Positions 1-9,690 of a DNA stretch of 64,000 nt are shown here, piece by piece. Made by a program: the position numbers and the translations under genes. Source of the stretch: Pseudotamlana haliotis (GTDB lineage: Bacteria; Bacteroidota; Bacteroidia; Flavobacteriales; Flavobacteriaceae). The stretch is taken from positions 124,001 through 188,000 of the forward strand of contig NZ_WAAT01000037.1 in NCBI RefSeq assembly GCF_008806375.1. Direction: 5' to 3'. Under the pieces are notes generated by a model, which was not told the DNA's origin, made no database searches, and saw only the letters and a list, made by a program, of their open reading frames with translations. Each line of letters starts with the position of its first letter. Position 1 is the stretch's first letter.

Positions 1-1756
1 ATTTTTCGGCTTCAGCCATAAACAAGCTCTTCATCTCTTTTACTTTCTCTGGATATTGAGCTGCTAAATTTTTTGATAAGCTAAAATCCTTTCTTGCGTT
101 GTATAGCTCCCAAACATCGTCATTTAAATTAGGTAAGTTGGTCATCTCCCAAGGCGCTCTGTGAATGGTTCGTGCAAACCAACCATTGTTGTATAAGGCT
201 CGATTACCAAACATTTCAAAGTATTGAATGGTATGTCTTTCAGCTGCTTTGGCATCGTTAAATGAGTAGGCAAAACTGGTTCCTTCAATCGGGATTTGCG
301 GTACGCCGTTTACTACTTTTGGTTCTGGAAGTCCAACGATTTCTAAAATAGTAGGGGCAATATCAATGGCGTGAGAGAATTGCGTTCTTAAACCTGTTTT
401 GTCTTTTATACCTTCTGGATAGTGGATAATCATACCATTTCGCGTACCACCAAAGTCTGAAGCCACTTGCTTGGTCCATTTAAATGGCGCATCAAAAGCT
501 ACCGCCCAACCAGCTGCCATGTGCGGAAATGTTCCTGGGCCACCCCATTCATCCATTAGAGGTAATAAGTCTTCTACTTTTTCTTCTACACCATTAAAGT
601 AGGTCATCTCATTATACATTCCAACCATTCCGCCTTCGGCACTAGTTCCATTATCTCCTGCAACAAAAATAAATAAGGTATTATCTAATTCACCGATATC
701 GGCCACGGCATTCATTAAACGACCTACTTCATAATCTGTCATTTCCATAAATCCAGCAAATACTTCTGCCTGGCGTGCAAATAATTTTCTTTCGTTTGCT
801 GTTAACTTATCCCAATCCTTAATATCTTTTGGTTTTGGAGTTAAGTTGGTGTTTTCAGGAATCATTCCTGTACGCTTCATTTTTGCTACTGTTTCTTTAC
901 GGATAGCATCCCAACCTTTATCAAACTGTCCCTTATACTTATCAGACCATTCTTTAGACACATGGTGTGGTGCGTGAACAGCCCCCGTTGCAAAGTACAT
1001 AAAGAAAGGTTTGTCTGGCGTCATCGACTGCTGTGCTTTTACCCAGTTGATCGCTTGGTTGGTCATGTCTGTAGTAAAGTGGTAATTTTCCGTTTTTGGA
1101 GGGTTTACTTTTTTTAACCCATCATAAATTAGTGGCGCCCATTGATCGGTTTCTCCACCAATAAATCCATAGAACTTATCAAAACCTTGGTATGTTGGCC
1201 AACGGTCAAAAGGTCCAGATACAGAAGTTTCCCAAGCTGCAGTTTCGTGCCACTTTCCAAAAGCACCAGTGCTATAGCCATTCAGTCTAAGCATCTCAGC
1301 TAGCGGCGCTACACTTTTAGGTAGAGAGCCTGTATTACCAGGATAAGCCGTTGAAGATTCCATAATAGACCCAGTGTTACAAGTATGGTGGTTTCTTCCT
1401 GTTTTTATTGCCATCCTTGTAGGTGAACATAAGGATGTGGTATGGAAATTATTGTAACGCAAACCGTTATTGGCTAGTTTGTCCATAGTTGGTGTTTTGA
1501 TAGGACCTCCAAACGAAGAAGTTGCACCAAAACCTAAATCATCAATCAATACGATTACAACGTTAGGAGCGCCTTCGGGGGCAGCTACATTGAATGGTTT
1601 AGGAGGTTTTGTATTTCGTACATCCAACTCTGTATAGGTCTTTGCTTCTGGTGGCACTACAGGAAGGATTTCACGGTTAATTTTCTCTTGTGCTTCTAGG
1701 CTTAAAAAGCTCAATAGCATCATGAGGGTTACTAAAGAGAAGTTTTTGGTTTTCAT
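1..1756 (-). CDS. Secreted arylsulfatase, C-terminus cut by window edge
   Basis: Formylglycine-dependent sulfatase that would remove sulfate esters, probably from algal polysaccharides. The start is the ATG at 1756. It is followed by a hydrophobic N-terminal signal peptide of about 22 residues, so the protein is exported. The metal-binding segment VVIVLIDDLGFG is seen near residues 66-77. The maturation motif CSPTR begins at Cys110, the expected formylglycine precursor, followed by AIKTGR. A GKW segment and a later GDNG segment also fit the family. About 585 residues are visible, so this is a long sulfatase, resembling the large arylsulfatase subfamily. The substrate cannot be read from the sequence. 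No SusC/SusD gene is visible next to it. Confidence 0.9.
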   Translation of the reverse strand, partial: MKTKNFSLVTLMMLLSFLSLEAQEKINREILPVVPPEAKTYTELDVRNTKPPKPFNVAAPEGAPNVVIVLIDDLGFGATSSFGGPIKTPTMDKLANNGLRYNNFHTTSLCSPTRMAIKTGRNHHTCNTGSIMESSTAYPGNTGSLPKSVAPLAEMLRLNGYSTGAFGKWHETAAWETSVSGPFDRWPTYQGFDKFYGFIGGETDQWAPLIYDGLKKVNPPKTENYHFTTDMTNQAINWVKAQQSMTPDKPFFMYFATGAVHAPHHVSKEWSDKYKGQFDKGWDAIRKETVAKMKRTGMIPENTNLTPKPKDIKDWDKLTANERKLFARQAEVFAGFMEMTDYEVGRLMNAVADIGELDNTLFIFVAGDNGTSAEGGMVGMYNEMTYFNGVEEKVEDLLPLMDEWGGPGTFPHMAAGWAVAFDAPFKWTKQVASDFGGTRNGMIIHYPEGIKDKTGLRTQFSHAIDIAPTILEIVGLPEPKVVNGVPQIPIEGTSFAYSFNDAKAAERHTIQYFEMFGNRALYNNGWFARTIHRAPWEMTNLPNLNDDVWELYNARKDFSLSKNLAAQYPEKVKEMKSLFMAEAEK

Positions 1757-2250
1757 ATTCACTGGATTTATATTTATTCTAGTTTAGAGTGTTAGTAGTT
1801 ATTAAATTTAATTAATATTAAAGCTAGTTCAGCACCAACTTGTCGTTGTGTTTATGTAGGTTTGAAGTCGTTTTTAAAAATCACAGATGATTTAATATGA
1901 TTTTTTATAAAATTCTTTTAAGTAGGTCTAAACAAATATATTCATTTATTTGATGGGTTTTTAATATAATAACAGATCTAGACTAATTAATAATTTTTAA
2001 TACATTAAAGTAAAGATGAATAATTGAATTTAGATAACATTTTGAATAATTTAAAAGAATTTCACTTAGAGTATTCGTTCGTTTAGAGAATAGGGTTTGA
2101 GATATTTAGAAAACATGAATTCAAACAAGAGTTGTTTAATGTTTTAACTAGAGATGATTAATGGTACTGTAGCATTGTTCAAATTCTAGAATATAATTCC
2201 ATTATTAATAGATTGATGGTTTTAGTGAATTTTTCAACTCATATATAAAA
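1757..2250. other. AT-rich intergenic region without a gene
   Basis: About 490 bases between the divergently read side of the sulfatase and the metK terminator. I see only short stop-interrupted frames. A possible reverse-strand -7 box of the TAnnTTTG type (TATATTTG, 1940 to 1933) could serve the sulfatase, but no good TTG box sits at the right distance. Confidence 0.4.
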
Positions 2251-2252
2251 CG

Positions 2253-2285
2253 AAAAAAGCCTCACAAAAATGTGAGGCTTTTTTT
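2253..2285 (-). terminator. Rho-independent terminator of metK (bidirectional shape)
   Basis: Perfect stem AAAAAAGCCTCACA / TGTGAGGCTTTTTT with an AAAA loop and T runs on both sides. It lies 27 bases past the metK stop codon on the reverse strand. Confidence 0.9.
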
Positions 2286-2311
2286 AATATCTATTTTTAA
2301 AACATTCCGAA

Positions 2312-3565
2312 TTACAATCCGAAAGCAGTTTTTACTTGATCAACATAGTCTAGTTTTTCCCATGTAAATAATTCTACATCTAGAGTAACGGTTTCACCAA
2401 ACGGTTGAGAAAAGGTTTTAGTAACCGTTTCATTTTTACGACCCATGTGTCCGTAAGCCGCAGTTTCACTATATATAGGAGCACGTAATTTTAGGCGCTC
2501 TTCAATAGCAAATGGGCGCATATCGAAAATTTGAGTTACTTTTTCAGCAATTTCACCATCGGTCATGTTAAACGGACAAGTTCCATAAGTATCAATAAAG
2601 ATTCCCATAGGTTCAACAACACCAATTGCATAACTTACTTGTACTAAAACTTCGTCGGCAACACCTGCCGCAACAAGGTTTTTGGCAATGTGTCTTGTAG
2701 CATAAGCAGCACTTCTATCTACTTTACTTGGGTCTTTTCCAGAGAAAGCACCACCACCATGAGCACCTTTTCCACCGTAGGTGTCTACAATAATTTTACG
2801 TCCCGTTAAACCGGTATCACCATGAGGACCTCCAATTACGAATTTCCCTGTAGGGTTGATGTGGTATTTAATATCATCGTTAAATAATTTCTGCAAACTT
2901 TCAGGAAGTTTTGAGATGACACGAGGAATTAAAATATCAACAATATCCTTTCTAATTTTCGCAAGCATCGCTTCATCTTCGTCAAAATCATCATGCTGGG
3001 TTGAAACAACAATCGCTTCTATGCGCTGAGGTACATTGTTATCGTCATATTCAATAGTCACCTGACTTTTAGAATCTGGTCTTAAATAGGTGATGTCTTT
3101 ATTTTCTCTTCTTAATTCAGCAAGTTCTTGTAAAATTAAGTGCGACAAATCTAAAGCTAAAGGCATGAAGTTTTCAGTTTCGTTGGTCGCGTAACCAAAC
3201 ATCATTCCTTGGTCACCCGCACCTTGCTCTTCTTTACTGCCACGGTCTACACCTTGGTTGATGTCTTCCGATTGTTCGTGAATTGCCGATAATACACCAC
3301 ATGAATTGCCATCAAACATATACTCGCCTTTGGTGTAACCAATTTTGTTGATGGTGTCTCTAGCAATTTTTTGAACATCTAAATAAGTGGTCGATTTTAC
3401 TTCTCCTGCAAGAACAACTTGCCCTGTAGTTACTAAAGTTTCACAAGCCACTTTCGATTCGGTATCAAAAGCTAAAAAATTATCTATTAAAGCGTCACTA
3501 ATTTGATCTGCTACTTTGTCTGGGTGCCCTTCAGAAACACTTTCCGAAGTGAATAAATAAGCCAT
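2312..3565 (-). CDS. metK: S-adenosylmethionine synthetase
   Basis: Makes S-adenosylmethionine from methionine and ATP in the cytosol. The 417-residue protein shows the family landmarks in order: the N-terminal [18 protein letters not shown] segment, [22 protein letters not shown] with the flexible loop, and the C-terminal [21 protein letters not shown] and [19 protein letters not shown] blocks. Length is slightly above the usual 380-400. It stands alone between its own terminator and a 5' leader carrying a SAM-II-like aptamer, so it is probably repressed by its own product. Confidence 0.98.
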   Translation of the reverse strand: MAYLFTSESVSEGHPDKVADQISDALIDNFLAFDTESKVACETLVTTGQVVLAGEVKSTTYLDVQKIARDTINKIGYTKGEYMFDGNSCGVLSAIHEQSEDINQGVDRGSKEEQGAGDQGMMFGYATNETENFMPLALDLSHLILQELAELRRENKDITYLRPDSKSQVTIEYDDNNVPQRIEAIVVSTQHDDFDEDEAMLAKIRKDIVDILIPRVISKLPESLQKLFNDDIKYHINPTGKFVIGGPHGDTGLTGRKIIVDTYGGKGAHGGGAFSGKDPSKVDRSAAYATRHIAKNLVAAGVADEVLVQVSYAIGVVEPMGIFIDTYGTCPFNMTDGEIAEKVTQIFDMRPFAIEERLKLRAPIYSETAAYGHMGRKNETVTKTFSQPFGETVTLDVELFTWEKLDYVDQVKTAFGL

Positions 3566-3583
3566 AAAATATTAAATTACAGT

Positions 3584-3684
3584 AAGATTTGACGAATACG
3601 TCGAAGGAAGTTTACACTGCCTTTAGCATTTTTATTTATGTTGAAACATGCTCAACATAAAGAGGTTGCAATCAGTCAAATCTT
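3584..3684 (-). promoter_or_regulatory. Candidate expression platform of the metK riboswitch
   Basis: Bases 3675-3684 and 3584-3593 are a perfect 10-bp inverted repeat. In the transcript the aptamer bases AAGAUUUGAC can pair with GUCAAAUCUU lying 19-28 bases before the metK start. Because AAGAUUUGAC includes conserved ligand-pocket bases, this pairing and the ligand-bound fold exclude each other. Which state is the on state cannot be decided from sequence. Confidence 0.55.
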
Positions 3685-3690
3685 TCCTCT
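3617..3690 (-). promoter_or_regulatory. SAM-II-like riboswitch upstream of metK
   Basis: On the reverse strand the P1 stem is AGAGG (3690-3686) with CCUCU (3665-3661). The loop reads GAUUUGACUGAUUGCAA, close to the conserved GAUUUAACCGUAUUGCAA of the crystallised SAM-II aptamer as I recall it. After P1 comes an extra hairpin with a perfect 9-bp stem (3636-3660), then UAAAAAUGCUAAAGGCAG (3634-3617), matching the SAM-II UAAA and GCUAAA conserved bases that build the pseudoknot. An inserted hairpin between these parts is not present in the minimal SAM-II fold. Position ahead of metK fits SAM feedback. Confidence 0.8.
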
Positions 3691-3760
3691 GTTGTTTTGT
3701 GCCGCAAAAGTAAAAAAAATAAAGAAAATGAACAGGGCTTTTTTATTTTTTAAGAAATAA

Positions 3761-3791
3761 TTGCTATTTAAATTTAATTTACGAATATTTG
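3761..3791 (+). promoter_or_regulatory. Predicted promoter of the ilv leader
   Basis: TTG at 3761-3763, 20 bases, then AATATTTG at 3784-3791, one mismatch from the Bacteroidota -7 box TAnnTTTG. The transcript would start about 5 bases before the leader-peptide ATG. The same AATATTTG box precedes the first SAM-I riboswitch. Confidence 0.5.
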
Positions 3792-3801
3792 TCGCTTCAA
3801 T

Positions 3802-3864
3802 ATGAAAAATCAAATTATCCAAGTCATCTCTATTATTGTCATTGTGATTATCTCACAAGGCTAG
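3802..3864 (+). CDS. ilv operon leader peptide (attenuator control peptide)
   Basis: A 20-codon ORF, ATG to TAG, of which 8 codons are Ile and 3 are Val, clustered between codons 5 and 17. This is the composition expected of a control peptide that senses charged isoleucyl- and valyl-tRNA. Its stop codon touches the 5' arm of the antiterminator at 3864, and a terminator follows at 3898-3926. It lies directly upstream of ilvDBNCA. The peptide itself is not expected to have a function. Confidence 0.88.
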   Translation: MKNQIIQVISIIVIVIISQG

Positions 3865-3907
3865 GGAATGCTATAATTTAATTGAAATAAACTTTATAGG
3901 CTTTCCC
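3864..3907 (+). promoter_or_regulatory. ilv antiterminator stem
   Basis: GGGAAUGCUAUAA (3864-3876) can pair with UUAUAGGCUUUCCC (3894-3907): five outer pairs GGGAA/UUCCC, a G-C pair, and six inner pairs CUAUAA/UUAUAG. The 3' arm overlaps the 5' arm of the terminator (3898-3906), so the two are mutually exclusive. A ribosome finishing at the leader stop would cover the 5' arm; one stalled at Ile/Val codons would leave it free. Confidence 0.8.
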
Positions 3908-3926
3908 AAAATGGAAGGCTTTTTTT
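3898..3926 (+). terminator. ilv attenuator terminator
   Basis: Nine-pair stem AGGCUUUCC (3898-3906) with GGAAGGCUU (3913-3921), two of them G-U, followed by a run of seven T. It lies 34 bases past the leader-peptide stop and about 245 bases before ilvD. The remaining 3927-4170 is AT-rich with no further gene or clear hairpin. Confidence 0.85.
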
Positions 3927-4170
3927 ATGCCATTTTTTTTCATTTTTGAACATCATAAAAATATCGGTTTAAATAGCTGAATATCAGTTCGTTGAATTGT
4001 TTTTTATGATTGTGAATTTAACCAGAAATAATAAATATAAGGGCTGATGACGCCTTAATAAATTACTTTCGAATCTTATTTAAGATTTTAAAGAATATGT
4101 ATTGATAAGTTGATAAAACTTAGAATAATCATATAAATTAAGAAAAAGCATAAAATTATTTGCAACAAAC

Positions 4171-5853
4171 ATGAAAGAACTTAATAAACATAGTAGAAGG
4201 CTTACTCAAGATGAATCTCAACCAGCATCTCAAGCCATGTTATATGCGGTAGGATTGACTGATGAAGACATGAATAAAGCGCAGGTAGGTATTGCAAGTA
4301 CCGGTTATGATGGAAATCCATGTAACATGCACTTAAACGGGTTGAAAGATGAGGTCAAAATTGAATGTAACATTGCAGGACTCGTTGGTTTAGGGTTTAA
4401 TACTATTGGTGTTAGTGATGGTATTTCTATGGGGACTTCAGGAATGAATTATTCATTGGCTTCTCGTGATATCATTGCCGATTCTATTGAAACGGTCATG
4501 AATGCGCAAAGCTACGATGCCTTAATTTCTATTGTAGGTTGTGATAAAAATATGCCAGGAGCAGTTATCGCGATGTTGCGTTTAAATCGTCCATCTGTTA
4601 TGATGTACGGTGGTACGATTGCTTCAGGAAAATATAAAGGAAGAAAATTAAATATTGTATCTGCTTTTGAAGCTTTAGGTCAGAAAGTGGCTGGAGAAAT
4701 TGATGAAGAGGAATACAGAGAAATTATAAAAAGTGCCATTCCAGGAGCGGGAGCTTGTGGAGGGATGTACACAGCAAACACGATGGCTTCGGCGATAGAA
4801 TGTATGGGCTTTGCTTTACCGTATAACTCATCGATTCCTGCTGAAAACCCAAACAAACTTTCTGAAAGTGAAAGAACAGCAAGAGCGGTTAAAAATCTAT
4901 TAGAGTTAGATTTAAAGCCTTTAGATATCATTTCTAAAAAGTCTATTGAAAACGCTATTGCTATTGTAAACGCTTTAGGAGGTTCTACCAATGCGGTACT
5001 ACACTTTTTAGCGATTGCTCATGCGGCAGATATTGAATTTACATTAGAGGATTTTCAACGTGTTAGTGATAGAACACCGTTAATAGCCGATTTAAAACCT
5101 AGTGGTAAATACCTGATGGAAGATGTTCACGGTATTGGTGGAACGCCAGCGGTTATGAAATATCTATTAGATAATGGCTATTTACATGGTGATTGTATGA
5201 CGGTTACTGGTAAAACTTTAGCTGAAAACTTGAAAGATGTAGAACCATTAGAATTTGAAAATGATCAAGACGTTATTTATCCAAAAGATAAGGCCTTAAA
5301 ATCTTCAGGGAATTTACAAATCCTTTACGGAAACTTGGCTGAAGAAGGCGCTGTAGCAAAAATTTCAGGAAACGAAGGTTTGCTTTTTGAAGGAAAAGCG
5401 GTGGTTTATGATGGTGAACAAGCTGCAAATACAGGAATTTCTAACGGGGAAGTTGAAAAAGGAGATGTCGTCGTCATCCGTTATGTTGGTCCTAAAGGTG
5501 GTCCAGGGATGCCAGAAATGCTTAAACCAACCTCGTTAATTATGGGTGCTGGTTTAGGGAAATCTGTAGCTTTAATTACAGATGGTCGTTTTTCTGGAGG
5601 AACACACGGGTTTGTTGTAGGTCACATAACGCCAGAAGCACAAAATGGAGGAACTATTGGTATCTTGAAAACAGGTGATAAAATTAGAATAAGTGCTGAA
5701 GATAATTCAATTAATGTACTTATCTCTGATGAAGAATTAGCTGAAAGAAAAGCACAATGGGTTCAACCAGAATTAAAACATAAAAAAGGAATTCTATATA
5801 AGTATGCCAAATCTGTAGCTTCAGCATCTAAAGGCTGTGTTACAGACGCATAA
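4171..5853 (+). CDS. ilvD: Dihydroxy-acid dehydratase
   Basis: Dehydrates 2,3-dihydroxy-isovalerate and -methylvalerate to the 2-oxo acids in valine, leucine and isoleucine synthesis. The 560-residue length is normal. Cysteines expected to hold the iron-sulfur cluster are seen in GCDKNMPGA (Cys124) and [13 protein letters not shown] (Cys196). The C-terminal domain carries the GRFSGG block. First structural gene after the attenuator; ilvB follows after 56 bases that contain a small TTCCGAG...TCGGGAA inverted repeat. Confidence 0.97.
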   Translation: MKELNKHSRRLTQDESQPASQAMLYAVGLTDEDMNKAQVGIASTGYDGNPCNMHLNGLKDEVKIECNIAGLVGLGFNTIGVSDGISMGTSGMNYSLASRDIIADSIETVMNAQSYDALISIVGCDKNMPGAVIAMLRLNRPSVMMYGGTIASGKYKGRKLNIVSAFEALGQKVAGEIDEEEYREIIKSAIPGAGACGGMYTANTMASAIECMGFALPYNSSIPAENPNKLSESERTARAVKNLLELDLKPLDIISKKSIENAIAIVNALGGSTNAVLHFLAIAHAADIEFTLEDFQRVSDRTPLIADLKPSGKYLMEDVHGIGGTPAVMKYLLDNGYLHGDCMTVTGKTLAENLKDVEPLEFENDQDVIYPKDKALKSSGNLQILYGNLAEEGAVAKISGNEGLLFEGKAVVYDGEQAANTGISNGEVEKGDVVVIRYVGPKGGPGMPEMLKPTSLIMGAGLGKSVALITDGRFSGGTHGFVVGHITPEAQNGGTIGILKTGDKIRISAEDNSINVLISDEELAERKAQWVQPELKHKKGILYKYAKSVASASKGCVTDA

Positions 5854-5865
5854 AAAGATATTTTC

Positions 5866-5890
5866 ATTTCCGAGTCATCGGGAATCTCAC
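5866..5890 (+). repeat. Short inverted repeat between ilvD and ilvB
   Basis: TTCCGAGTCATCGGGAA followed by TCTCAC. The ending CGGGAATCTCA is also found in the hairpin after thrA at 32784-32809, suggesting two members of one small intergenic repeat family. Confidence 0.4.
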
Positions 5891-5909
5891 AAATTAAAAA
5901 TTGTGAATT

Positions 5910-7640
5910 ATGGAAACAAAAACATTAAACAAAGAAGAAGTGGCAAATAAAACACAACGAATTACAGGTTGCGAAGCAGTTGTAAGGTCTTTAATAGCCG
6001 AAGGTGTTGATATTCTTTACGGGTATCCAGGAGGTGCTATTATGCCGGTTTATGACGAATTATATAAATTTCAAGATCAAATTCATCATGTCTTAACGCG
6101 TCATGAACAAGGAGCTGCACACGCTGCTCAAGGTTTTGCGCGTATTTCAGGACGTGTAGGTGTGGCTTTGGCAACTTCAGGTCCAGGAGCAACAAATTTA
6201 ATTACAGGAATTGCCGATGCGCAAATCGATTCTACGCCTTTAGTATGTATTACAGGGCAGGTGGCTTCGCACTTATTAGGTAGCGACGCCTTTCAAGAAA
6301 CGGATATTGTTGGTATTTCTACACCAGTTACAAAATGGAACGTACAAGTTACTAAGTCTGAAGATATTCCAGCAGCTATTGCTAAAGCCTTTTATATCGC
6401 TAAAAGCGGAAGACCAGGGCCTGTGTTAGTTGATATTACTAAAGATGCACAGTTTGGTGAGTTAGACTTCAACTACGAAAAATGTAAAGGGGTTAGAAGT
6501 TATAACCCAATTCCAAAAACAAGTCAAGATGCTGTTAACGCTGCCGCGGAATTAATTAATAGTGCTAAAAAACCCATGATTGTTTGGGGGCAAGGTGTTA
6601 TTCTTGGTGAAGCTGAAGCAGAATTAAAAGCAGTGGTTGAAAAAGCAGGGATTCCTTCTGCATGGACCATCTTAGGAGCTTCTGCATTACCATCAACTCA
6701 TCCTTTAAACGTAGGTATGGTAGGGATGCACGGTAACTACGGGCCAAATAAATTAACCAATGAATGTGATGTATTAATTGCCATCGGTATGCGTTTTGAC
6801 GACCGTGTTACTGGCGATTTAAACACTTATGCGAAGCAGGCTAAAGTAATTCACTTTGATATTGACCCTGCTGAGATTAATAAAAATGTGCAGTCTGATG
6901 TAGCTGTTTTAGGAAACTCTAAAGAAAGTTTAGCCATGTTAGCTGAAGCTTTAGAGGAAAAAAGCCATGAATCTTGGTTAAAAGAATTTAAAGACTTGTA
7001 TCAAATAGAATATGATGCGGTTATTGATAAAGATGTGAACCCAACCAAAGAAGGTTTAACCATGGGTGAGGTGATCAAACAAATCAATATCGCTTCTGAA
7101 GGGAATGCGGCTATTGTTTCTGATGTAGGACAACACCAAATGATTGCTTGTCGTTATGCCGATTTTAATGTATCTAAAAGTAATATTACTTCCGGCGGAT
7201 TAGGAACTATGGGCTTTGCGCTTCCAGCAGCTATTGGTGCTAAAATGGCAGCGCCTAACCGTGAGGTTGTTGCAATTATTGGTGATGGTGGTTTTCAAAT
7301 GAACATTCAAGAGCTTGGAACCATTTTTCAACAGAAAGTACCAGTGAAAGTTGTGGTTTTAAACAATGAGTTTTTAGGAATGGTGCGTCAGTGGCAGCAA
7401 CTGTTTTTCGATAAGCGTTATGCTTCTACTGAAATGACCAACCCTGATTTTGTAACCATCGCCAAAGGCTATCACATTGAAGGAAAACGCGTGACCAATC
7501 GTAAGGATATGGAAGCTGCAGTGAAAGAAATGATCGCTTCAAAAGACTCTTATTTCTTAGAAGTTTGTGTTGAAAAGGAAGATAATGTATTTCCAATGAT
7601 TCCTTCTGGAGCATCCGTTTCAGATGTACGATTAAGCTAA
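5910..7640 (+). CDS. ilvB: Acetolactate synthase, large catalytic subunit
   Basis: Thiamine-diphosphate enzyme that condenses pyruvate to acetolactate, or with 2-oxobutyrate to acetohydroxybutyrate. The 576 residues hold the three expected parts: an N-terminal pyrimidine-binding domain with the catalytic Glu66 in TRHEQGAAHAAQGFAR, a central FAD-binding-type domain, and a C-terminal diphosphate-binding domain with GDGGF...NN. The first 17 residues precede the conserved domain. ilvN follows 13 bases later, so subunits are co-expressed. Confidence 0.97.
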   Translation: METKTLNKEEVANKTQRITGCEAVVRSLIAEGVDILYGYPGGAIMPVYDELYKFQDQIHHVLTRHEQGAAHAAQGFARISGRVGVALATSGPGATNLITGIADAQIDSTPLVCITGQVASHLLGSDAFQETDIVGISTPVTKWNVQVTKSEDIPAAIAKAFYIAKSGRPGPVLVDITKDAQFGELDFNYEKCKGVRSYNPIPKTSQDAVNAAAELINSAKKPMIVWGQGVILGEAEAELKAVVEKAGIPSAWTILGASALPSTHPLNVGMVGMHGNYGPNKLTNECDVLIAIGMRFDDRVTGDLNTYAKQAKVIHFDIDPAEINKNVQSDVAVLGNSKESLAMLAEALEEKSHESWLKEFKDLYQIEYDAVIDKDVNPTKEGLTMGEVIKQINIASEGNAAIVSDVGQHQMIACRYADFNVSKSNITSGGLGTMGFALPAAIGAKMAAPNREVVAIIGDGGFQMNIQELGTIFQQKVPVKVVVLNNEFLGMVRQWQQLFFDKRYASTEMTNPDFVTIAKGYHIEGKRVTNRKDMEAAVKEMIASKDSYFLEVCVEKEDNVFPMIPSGASVSDVRLS

Positions 7641-7653
7641 ATAAAGAAAAGAC

Positions 7654-8187
7654 ATGAGTGAAGATATAAAAACATTTACGATTTCTGTTTACACCGAAAA
7701 TAACATCGGTTTATTAAATCGTATTTCAGCAATTTTTCAGCGTAGACATATCAATATTGAAAGTTTAACCACATCGCAATCAGAAATCGATGGGGTAAAC
7801 CGTTTTGTTATTGTAGTGAATTTAACAAAATCAAGAGCAGAGAAAATTGTAAAGCAAATTGAAAAACAAGTTGAGACTATAAGAGCATATTATCACACCG
7901 ATGAAGAGACTATCTTTACAGAATCTTGTATGTTCAAAATAAAATCAGAGTTGTTATTTGAGGAGCCTCAAATTCAAAATATAATCAAAGAAAGTAACAC
8001 ACGTATTGTAACCGTAAACAAAGAGTTTTTTGTTCTTGAAAAATCAGGAAGAAGAAACGAAATAGAAGCTTTACGTCGCGATTTAAATGTGTTTGGTATT
8101 ATGCAGTTTGTACGTTCAGGACGTATTGCTGTAACTAAAGATGAAATGAAAATAACCGAATTGCTTAGCGCATTCAATAATCAATAA
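7654..8187 (+). CDS. ilvN: Acetolactate synthase, small regulatory subunit
   Basis: Regulatory partner of IlvB. The 177-residue protein begins with an ACT domain ([30 protein letters not shown], about residues 9-38) that in this family binds valine for feedback inhibition. A C-terminal domain of about 95 residues follows, typical of the longer IlvH type. It lies 13 bases after ilvB and 17 before ilvC. Confidence 0.95.
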   Translation: MSEDIKTFTISVYTENNIGLLNRISAIFQRRHINIESLTTSQSEIDGVNRFVIVVNLTKSRAEKIVKQIEKQVETIRAYYHTDEETIFTESCMFKIKSELLFEEPQIQNIIKESNTRIVTVNKEFFVLEKSGRRNEIEALRRDLNVFGIMQFVRSGRIAVTKDEMKITELLSAFNNQ

Positions 8188-8204
8188 TAACAATTAAATT
8201 AAAA

Positions 8205-9680
8205 ATGGGAAATTATTTTAACACCTTATCGTTAAGAGATAAATTAAATCAACTATCGAAGTGTAGATTCATGGACACTTCAGAGTTTGCTGATGGAGTA
8301 GACGCTTTAAAAGGCAAGAAAGTTGTCATTGTAGGTTGTGGGGCGCAAGGTTTAAATCAAGGTTTAAACATGAGAGATTCTGGATTAGATATTTCTTATA
8401 CTTTACGTGATGCTGCTATTGCTGAAAAACGTGCTTCTTTTGTTAACGCAACAGAAAACGGTTTTGAAGTAGGAACTTACGAAGAGTTAATTCCAAAAGC
8501 TGATTTAGTATTAAACTTAACGCCAGATAAGCAACATACCAATGTGGTAAAGGCCGTTATGCCTTTAATGAAAAAAGGAGCGACTTTAGCTTATTCTCAT
8601 GGTTTCAATATTGTTGAAGAAGGGATGCAAATTCGTGAAGACCTAACTGTAATTATGGTGGCGCCTAAGTCTCCAGGTTCAGAGGTTCGTGAAGAGTATA
8701 AAAGAGGTTTCGGTGTACCAACATTAATCGCGGTTCACGAAGAAAACGATCCAGAAGGAAAAGGTTGGGCACAAGCGAAGGCTTATGCAGTTGCAACTGG
8801 TGGTGATAGAGCTGGTGTATTAGCATCTTCTTTTATTGCTGAGGTGAAATCTGATTTAATGGGTGAGCAAACTATTCTTTGTGGTTTATTACAAACTGGT
8901 TCTATTTTATGTTTCGATAAAATGGTTGAAGAAGGTATCGAGCCAGGTTATGCTTCTAAATTAATTCAATATGGTTGGGAAACTGTAACTGAAGGTCTTA
9001 AATATGGTGGGGTAACTAACATGATGGATCGTCTTTCTAACCCAGCAAAAATTAAAGCTTTTGAATTATCAGAAGAATTAAAAGATATCATGCGTCCGTT
9101 ATTCCAAAAGCATATGGATGATATCATTGAAGGTCGTTTTTCTGCAGGAATGATGGCAGACTGGGCTAATGATGATAAAGATTTATTAGGATGGAGAGCT
9201 GCTACAGCTGAAACAGCATTTGAAAAAACACCTGCTGGAGATGTTGAGATTTCAGAGCAAGAGTACTACGATAACGGATTGCTTATGGTTGCTATGGTAA
9301 GAGCTGGTGTTGAATTAGCTTTCGAAGCTATGGTAGATTCTGGAATTATTGATGCTTCTGCTTACTACGAGTCTTTACACGAAACACCATTAATTGCTAA
9401 CACGATTGCAAGAAAGAAATTATACGAAATGAACGCTGTGATTTCTGATACTGCTGAGTACGGATGTTACTTATTTGATCACGCTTGTAAGCCTTTATTA
9501 GCTGATTTCATGAAAACAGTGAGTACAGATGTTATTGGTAAAGCTTACGCTAAAGATAACGGTGAAGCTGTAGATAACGCTAAACTTATTGCAGTAAACA
9601 AAGCATTAAGAAATCACCCAGTTGAAAAAGTAGGTGAGTTCTTAAGATCTTCTATGACGGCTATGAAGCCAATAGTTTAA
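8205..9680 (+). CDS. ilvC: Ketol-acid reductoisomerase, class II long form
   Basis: NADPH-dependent isomeroreduction of acetolactate and acetohydroxybutyrate. At 491 residues it matches the long E. coli-type enzyme rather than the short class I form of about 330. The nucleotide-binding loop [21 protein letters not shown] is near residues 37-57. The C-terminal half contains the duplicated knotted domain. Tight operon position between ilvN and ilvA. Confidence 0.97.
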   Translation: MGNYFNTLSLRDKLNQLSKCRFMDTSEFADGVDALKGKKVVIVGCGAQGLNQGLNMRDSGLDISYTLRDAAIAEKRASFVNATENGFEVGTYEELIPKADLVLNLTPDKQHTNVVKAVMPLMKKGATLAYSHGFNIVEEGMQIREDLTVIMVAPKSPGSEVREEYKRGFGVPTLIAVHEENDPEGKGWAQAKAYAVATGGDRAGVLASSFIAEVKSDLMGEQTILCGLLQTGSILCFDKMVEEGIEPGYASKLIQYGWETVTEGLKYGGVTNMMDRLSNPAKIKAFELSEELKDIMRPLFQKHMDDIIEGRFSAGMMADWANDDKDLLGWRAATAETAFEKTPAGDVEISEQEYYDNGLLMVAMVRAGVELAFEAMVDSGIIDASAYYESLHETPLIANTIARKKLYEMNAVISDTAEYGCYLFDHACKPLLADFMKTVSTDVIGKAYAKDNGEAVDNAKLIAVNKALRNHPVEKVGEFLRSSMTAMKPIV

Positions 9681-9690
9681 ATTTCAACTT

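Noticed and set aside
7426-7614. Reverse frame in ilvB
   Set aside because: Shadow of a highly conserved gene, no start or promoter signals.
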